NCBI GenBank assembly: GCA_964637445.1
Contig: CAZWWS010000072.1
Location: 1-10,231, forward strand
Reading direction: 5' to 3'
DNA length: 10,231 nt
Source: M3 sp964637445
Lineage (GTDB): Bacteria > Bacteroidota > Bacteroidia > Bacteroidales > Muribaculaceae
This document shows, one piece after another, positions 7,413-10,231 of the stretch (positions within the stretch are counted from its first letter, which is position 1; the number at the start of each line of letters is the position of its first letter). A program made the position numbers and the translations under genes. The notes under the pieces were generated by a model. That model did not search any database and was not told the DNA's origin. It saw nothing but the letters and a program-made list of their open reading frames with translations.

Positions 7413-8110
7413 CCGAACTTGCTGATCTTTCTCAACATAGGCTCGTTGAGAATCTTTATCCGACGACCATCCACCACTATGATTTTTTCTGTTACAAACC
7501 CCGACAGGGTTCTGATGGCATTTGACGTGGTCATGTTCGATAGATTAGCGAGATCTTCGCGCGCCATATATATGCGTAGGGTAGAGTTGTCATCCTCATA
7601 CCCGTAATTGTCCTTCAGCACCATTAATGCCTCAGCCAAGCGACCGCGGATGTGCTTTTGTGTCAGATTTACGATTTTTGTGTCCGACCCGCCCAAGTTG
7701 CGCGAAAGTTCATGGATGAAGAACCATGCCAATTTGATATTGTTTTGAATCATATCTTTGACAAGACTCATCGGCACTGCCCCCAGAGCCGATGCCTCAA
7801 ACGCAGCGGCTGTCGATACGTATGGCTCGTTGGCAAAGTATGCTCGATAACCGAAATATTGCACCGGACGAATCAAGCGTAAGATTTGCACACGTCCGCT
7901 CACTCCGTCTTTATAGAGCTTTACCTTTCCTTTGAGAAGACACCACAAATATTCAGGCTCATCTTTCTCTGCATATATGATTTGGTTCTTCTTGAAATTG
8001 TGAATGGTGAAATTATCGATTACTCGACGCTTTTCTTCAGCATTGAGTATCGACCATATTTCGGCTAAATCGTCGCTTATTACTTTCTCAAGGGCACTCT
8101 TTTTGATCAT
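7409..8110 (-). CDS. Crp/Fnr-family transcriptional regulator
   Basis: Predicted DNA-binding regulator of 233 residues: an N-terminal cyclic-nucleotide-binding-like beta barrel (about 20-120), a dimerisation helix (about 122-140) and a C-terminal winged helix (about 150-222, recognition region MAREDLANLSNMTTSNAIRT, 182-201). The barrel lacks the residues that hold cAMP in E. coli CRP: the FGE position reads FGY (86-88) and the phosphate-binding arginine position reads V98 in PYVSTAAAF. There is only one cysteine (C57), so an FNR-type iron-sulfur cluster is ruled out. The signal is therefore unknown. The gene faces menE tail-to-tail and shares the TTAG at its stop. It has its own promoter downstream of hslR. 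No orthologue name can be assigned. Confidence 0.9.
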   Translation of the reverse strand: MIKKSALEKVISDDLAEIWSILNAEEKRRVIDNFTIHNFKKNQIIYAEKDEPEYLWCLLKGKVKLYKDGVSGRVQILRLIRPVQYFGYRAYFANEPYVSTAAAFEASALGAVPMSLVKDMIQNNIKLAWFFIHELSRNLGGSDTKIVNLTQKHIRGRLAEALMVLKDNYGYEDDNSTLRIYMAREDLANLSNMTTSNAIRTLSGFVTEKIIVVDGRRIKILNEPMLRKISKFG

Positions 8111-8141
8111 CTCGCGTGTTTGAAAATGATGTTATATAGCA

Positions 8142-8149
8142 CAAAGATA
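8142..8149 (-). promoter_or_regulatory. Promoter -7 box of the Crp/Fnr-family gene
   Basis: The minus strand reads TATCTTTG, a full match to TAnnTTTG, 31 bp before the ATG. The leader would be about 25 nt. A convincing -33 TTTG at the usual distance is missing, which would suit a promoter that depends on an activator. Confidence 0.55.
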
Positions 8150-8174
8150 CTCTTTTTTTATCTTTCTACCATCT

Positions 8175-8187
8175 ATTTGTAACCAAT
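8175..8187. promoter_or_regulatory. Possible operator upstream of the Crp/Fnr-family gene
   Basis: ATTTG-TAAC-CAAT forms a near-palindrome with core TTG-N4-CAA (8177-8186). Its centre is about 43 bp upstream of the transcription start predicted from the -7 box, the position where Crp-type activators bind when touching RNA polymerase. A similar TTTG-N4-CAAA repeat lies before pgk (714-729). The spacing differs from the FNR and CRP consensus, so this is a suggestion only. Confidence 0.25.
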
Positions 8188-8229
8188 TTTTAATTTCGGC
8201 GCTATAAAACCGGCAATTTTTTGCATTTT

Positions 8230-8247
8230 ATGGCTTAATTATGCCAT
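8230..8247. repeat. Imperfect palindrome spanning the hslR stop codon
   Basis: ATGGC-TTAATTAT-GCCAT forms 5-bp arms around an almost self-complementary AT centre and covers the hslR stop codon. As RNA from the minus strand it could fold at the 3' end of the rplY-pth-hslR transcript. It is followed by A-rich rather than U-rich sequence, so it is not a standard intrinsic terminator. Confidence 0.3.
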
Positions 8248-8688
8248 TGTTTCATCTTCGTCATCGAAATCAAAATCAAAATCAAAGTCCCATCCATCAT
8301 CATTATAACATTCTTCTCTGAATCGTGACAATTCGCGGCCCTCTCTTTTGGTCGGACGACCGAGCCCTTTTCTGCGGTCGATAAATCCCGAAATCTTTAC
8401 CACGTCCAACAGGTCATATTGCGATTGTGGAGTTATGTTTTCCATGTATTCCGGTACTAATTTTGCACCTAATCTATTTTCGGTCAATGCTTTTACTCTG
8501 AATGAATAAGTGACAGGTGGCTTTCTCACATTCACCACATCGCCCACTTTTACCATTCGAGACGGCTTGGCAATCACATCGCCCAGCAATACACGTCCTT
8601 TCTTGCATGCCTCTGCTGCAATAGTTCGTGTTTTGAAGATGCGCATCGCCCACACCCACTTATCGATTCTAACTTCCGTTTTAGCCAT
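8239..8688 (-). CDS. hslR: S4-domain RNA-binding protein of the Hsp15/RqcP family
   Basis: Small RNA-binding protein of 149 residues. The S4 fold occupies the N-terminal third: RIDKWVWAMRIFKTRTIAAEAC (7-28), then KKGRVLLGDVIAKPSRMVKVGDVV (29-52). This is typical of E. coli Hsp15 and the Bacillus RqcP protein, both of which bind 50S subunits still carrying a nascent chain on tRNA. A basic segment GLGRPTKREGRELSRFREE (108-126) corresponds to the conserved C-terminal arm of Hsp15. It then ends in a very acidic tail with four Phe-Asp pairs (135-142) followed by DEDE. The start is one base past the pth stop, so the two are cotranscribed. Whether it acts as Hsp15 (recycling) or RqcP (alanine tailing) cannot be told from this window. 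Confidence 0.88.
   Translation of the reverse strand: MAKTEVRIDKWVWAMRIFKTRTIAAEACKKGRVLLGDVIAKPSRMVKVGDVVNVRKPPVTYSFRVKALTENRLGAKLVPEYMENITPQSQYDLLDVVKISGFIDRRKGLGRPTKREGRELSRFREECYNDDGWDFDFDFDFDDEDETMA
8266..8289 (-). repeat. Hexanucleotide tandem repeat in the hslR tail
   Basis: Four consecutive 6-base units (plus strand GAAATC, AAAATC, AAAATC, AAAGTC) encode the Phe-Asp pairs at residues 135-142. Slippage by one unit would keep the reading frame and only change the length of the acidic tail. Confidence 0.7.
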
Positions 8689-8689
8689 C

Positions 8690-9253
8690 CTATTTGTTGT
8701 TGTAGGTATTCATTGCTCGTTGTATCCCGGCAAGACACACTTCTTTTATTGCATCAACGGCTACATCTACTCTCACCGGCAATTTCTGTCGCTCATCTAA
8801 TGTGAATTGCCCCAACACGTAGTCGATTTGGCATCCTCGGGGGAAATCACCTCCGATACCAAACCTCAATCGCGGATATGCCTGTGTTCCGAGTTGTTGA
8901 GCTATGTTTTTCAGCCCGTTGTGCCCGGCATCGCTTCCGCTTGCTTTTATTCTGATGATTCCAAAGGGGAGAGCTATATCATCCACTAATATCAATATAT
9001 GGTCTATATCGATATTCTCTTTTTCTTTCCAATATCTTACTGCATTTCCGCTTAGATTCATATACGTTGACGGTTTTAGCAGTATCAATTGCTTATTTTT
9101 TAAGCGCATACGAGCTATGTCGCCGTAACGCTCGGTAGAAAAAGAAATATTGGATGCCTCAGCAAAGGCATCCAATATTCTAAATCCTATGTTGTGACGG
9201 GTTCCATGGTACTCAGCACCAATGTTGCCCAATCCGACAATCAGATATTTCAT
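8690..9253 (-). CDS. pth: Peptidyl-tRNA hydrolase
   Basis: Cleaves the ester bond between peptide and tRNA on molecules dropped by, or stranded on, ribosomes and so recycles tRNA. The 187 residues have normal bacterial length. The active-site set is complete: N10 in GLGNIG, catalytic H20 in TRHNIGF, N66 in MNLSGN, D91 in LVDDIALP and N112 in GHNGLKNI. The FGIGGDFPRG segment (131-140) and VLGQF are also typical. The ATG at 9251-9253 gives the usual MKYLIVGLGN start. It lies 8 bp after rplY and 1 bp before hslR on the same strand, clearly one transcript. The gene is essential in most bacteria and looks intact. Confidence 0.97.
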   Translation of the reverse strand: MKYLIVGLGNIGAEYHGTRHNIGFRILDAFAEASNISFSTERYGDIARMRLKNKQLILLKPSTYMNLSGNAVRYWKEKENIDIDHILILVDDIALPFGIIRIKASGSDAGHNGLKNIAQQLGTQAYPRLRFGIGGDFPRGCQIDYVLGQFTLDERQKLPVRVDVAVDAIKEVCLAGIQRAMNTYNNK

Positions 9254-9261
9254 AAATAATA

Positions 9262-9915
9262 TTAACCCTTAGCTTGAGCTGCTTGAGCACCGCGAGCTGC
9301 ACGAGTGAGCTGAACAGCACATACTACGGCGTTCTTTGCATTCATCAATTCAAGACCTTCGAAGTGAAGCTCACCGATTTGAAGAGTCTTACCAAGACCG
9401 AGATTATCTACATTGATGACAACACGTTCGGGGATGTTGGTATAGACAGCTTTAACTTTAAGTTTCTTCATTGAAAGAGTCAACTTACCACCGGCTTTCA
9501 CACCCTCTGCGTGACCTTCGAGTTGAACAGGTACTTCGATAGTCACAGGCTTCTTGTCGTTTACTTCGAGAAGATCGATGTGAAGTACAGTGTCTTTTAC
9601 GGGGTCAAATTGGAGATCCTTCAATACTGCCATCTTCTTAGTACCGTTCACTTCAAGTTCGATAGCATAGATATTAGGAGTATAGATCAATTTGCGAACT
9701 GCCTCTACCGATACTGCGAGGTCAGTAGTGATAAGACCTTTACCATTGCCGATTTCTACTACTTTTTCGCCTGCAGCAAGAGTGCCGGTGTAGGGGAGTG
9801 CTACCACTTCGCCACCATTAAGTACTACAGGAATTTTGTTCTCCTCGCGGAGTGCTTGAGCTGCTTTCTTACCGAGATTGGTACGAGGCTCTGCTGATAA
9901 TTTGAATGTTTGCAT
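9262..9915 (-). CDS. rplY: Large-subunit ribosomal protein L25, CTC/TL5 type
   Basis: Binds 5S rRNA in the central protuberance of the 50S subunit. At 217 residues it is the two-domain form (CTC or TL5) rather than the 94-residue E. coli L25. The 5S-binding beta barrel runs over about 1-95, from FKLSAEPRTNLGKKAAQALREE through RKLIYTPNIYAIEL (74-87). The C-terminal domain follows from VLKDLQFDPVKDTVLHIDLLEV (97-118) to about 205 and ends in an Ala/Gln/Gly-rich tail. A glycine-rich stretch at about 34-62 seems longer than in most homologues. The ATG at 9913-9915 fits the family N-terminus. It heads the rplY-pth-hslR operon behind a good promoter and a structured leader of about 75 nt. Confidence 0.95.
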   Translation of the reverse strand: MQTFKLSAEPRTNLGKKAAQALREENKIPVVLNGGEVVALPYTGTLAAGEKVVEIGNGKGLITTDLAVSVEAVRKLIYTPNIYAIELEVNGTKKMAVLKDLQFDPVKDTVLHIDLLEVNDKKPVTIEVPVQLEGHAEGVKAGGKLTLSMKKLKVKAVYTNIPERVVINVDNLGLGKTLQIGELHFEGLELMNAKNAVVCAVQLTRAARGAQAAQAKG

Positions 9916-9943
9916 TGTTGAAAAAAAGTTTTTGTGTTACTAA

Positions 9944-9967
9944 AAATTAAGCATTGCTCCTTAATTT
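9944..9967 (-). promoter_or_regulatory. Hairpin in the rplY 5' leader
   Basis: AAATTAAG and CTTAATTT are perfect 8-bp arms around an 8-nt loop (GAGCAATG in the RNA). A smaller stem, CCC/GGG with a 7-base loop (9968-9980), touches it on the promoter side. Both lie in the predicted transcript, ending 28 nt before the rplY ATG. Such a leader could serve autogenous control by L25, as seen for other ribosomal proteins, but no known leader family was recognised. It is not followed by a run of U long enough for a terminator. Confidence 0.45.
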
Positions 9968-9996
9968 CCCATCACACGGGATGCTAAAAAGCGGTG

Positions 9997-10028
9997 CAAA
10001 GGTACGACTTTTTTCTGATTCAGACAAC
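9997..10028 (-). promoter_or_regulatory. Promoter of the rplY-pth-hslR operon
   Basis: On the minus strand TACCTTTG (9997-10004) is a full match to the Bacteroidota -7 box TAnnTTTG, and GTTG (10025-10028) lies 20 bp upstream as the -33 element. This is the best promoter in the window. The predicted start near 9990 gives a leader of about 75 nt. Confidence 0.75.
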
Positions 10029-10103
10029 ACCCTTACGCGATTTCTGCCCAATTTTGCGCAATCCTATGCTGAAAAATCGCTGCCATCGCCTTTTTTATTC
10101 TTT
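10029..10103. other. Gap between the LRR-gene remnant and the rplY promoter
   Basis: Non-coding stretch with an 8-base palindrome TTGCGCAA (10054-10061) and an A5/T5 flanked GC segment (about 10072-10096) that does not fold into a real stem. No gene, terminator or RNA was recognised. Confidence 0.5.
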
Positions 10104-10231
10104 TTAGAGGGCAACTATCTGCATTTCTTTCCAATAATCGGCCTTACGATATTTCTCTATGGCATCGACCGGGACATGTAAAGTGATTTTCTTTGGGTTA
10201 CGATGAATCGGTGTTAACGCTTATGGCTCTG
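10104..10231 (-). pseudogene. 3' end of a leucine-rich-repeat (LRR_5/BspA-like) protein gene, interrupted
   Basis: Between a TAA at 10221-10223 and a TAA at 10104-10106 the minus strand has 38 open codons. They include KKITLHVPVDAIEKYRKADYWKEM, with positions 10155-10190 giving the stretch closest to a known pattern. The arrangement T-L-x-V-P-x(6)-Y-x-x-A-x-x-W-K is the recurrent last segment of BspA-like LRR_5 surface proteins in Bacteroidota, which usually end a few residues later, as here. No start codon precedes it inside the window. Two codons upstream of the TAA (Glu-Pro) also fit the family pattern, where Gln often follows, so a CAA to TAA change is a simple explanation. The alternative is chance similarity in a short open stretch. 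Only about 42 codons are visible, so the function of any parent protein is unknown. Confidence 0.45.

Noticed and set aside
8190..8222. CGG...CCG hairpin near an A/T run as a terminator between hslR and the regulator
   Set aside because: Only three base pairs with a 10-base loop, flanked by mismatches; too weak.
8510..8800. Plus-strand open frame with hydrophobic stretches opposite hslR and pth
   Set aside because: It crosses the boundary of two well-supported minus-strand genes; the hydrophobic runs come from the reverse complement of their charged codons.
9511..9897. 128-codon plus-strand open frame opposite rplY
   Set aside because: It lies wholly inside rplY on the other strand and has no family motifs or promoter; it is a shadow of a strongly identified gene.
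9916..9957. Four-codon reading frame (Met-Leu-Asn-Phe) after an AAGGAG in the rplY leader
   Set aside because: The AAGGAG is only two bases from the ATG, too close for normal initiation, and the phylum uses such sites little. No attenuator structure follows it.
10054..10061. Palindrome TTGCGCAA upstream of the rplY promoter
   Set aside because: Eight bases, one copy, no partner site; not distinguishable from chance.
10071..10097. A5...T5 flanked GC-rich segment as a terminator of the LRR remnant
   Set aside because: The inner bases form a direct repeat (TCGC twice), not complementary arms, so no stable stem results.
1..10231. Search by eye for CRISPR arrays, insertion sequences, tRNA and rRNA genes, and toxin-antitoxin or defence genes
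   Set aside because: No regularly spaced repeats, terminal inverted repeats, transposase motifs or RNA-gene sequences were seen; coding space is filled by housekeeping genes.

Overview
The window is ordinary chromosomal DNA from a member of the Bacteroidota, most likely a gut-type Bacteroidales (Bacteroides, Muribaculaceae or a close relative). The evidence is the protein families, AT-rich intergenic DNA, several promoters with the Bacteroidota -7 box TAnnTTTG, and weak or absent Shine-Dalgarno sequences. Family assignments rest on recognised motifs and remembered family members, because no database could be searched.

Layout, left to right. Positions 1-2722 are read on the minus strand: prfA (release factor 1), then pyrF (OMP decarboxylase), then the 5' half of pgk (phosphoglycerate kinase), which runs off the left edge. 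A divergent promoter region of about 160 bp follows. On the plus strand, 2886-7412 is a tightly packed menaquinone operon menD-menB-menC-menE, with junctions of 5 bp, a 1-base overlap (TAATG) and a 4-base overlap (ATGA). It ends tail-to-tail with a minus-strand Crp/Fnr-family regulator; the two stop codons share the four bases TTAG at 7409-7412. Further right, on the minus strand, rplY/ctc (ribosomal protein L25), pth (peptidyl-tRNA hydrolase) and an S4-domain hslR/rqcP-like gene form a second tight operon, transcribed from a good promoter at 9997-10028 through a leader of about 75 nt containing a perfect 8-bp inverted repeat. The right edge (10104-10231) carries what looks like the last 40 or so codons of a leucine-rich-repeat (LRR_5/BspA-like) surface protein gene, interrupted by an in-frame stop.

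How the genes work together. MenD, MenC, MenE and MenB supply four steps from isochorismate to 1,4-dihydroxy-2-naphthoyl-CoA on the way to menaquinone, the anaerobic respiratory quinone. The isochorismate synthase (menF) and SHCHC synthase (menH) are not in the window. The rplY-pth-hslR group concerns the large ribosomal subunit and rescue of stalled nascent chains. No mobile element, CRISPR array, tRNA, rRNA or unfamiliar multigene system was seen. The points most worth a second look are the menD start that overlaps its own promoter, the rplY leader hairpin, the decayed LRR tail, the missing menF/menH and the shared stop codons of menE and the regulator.
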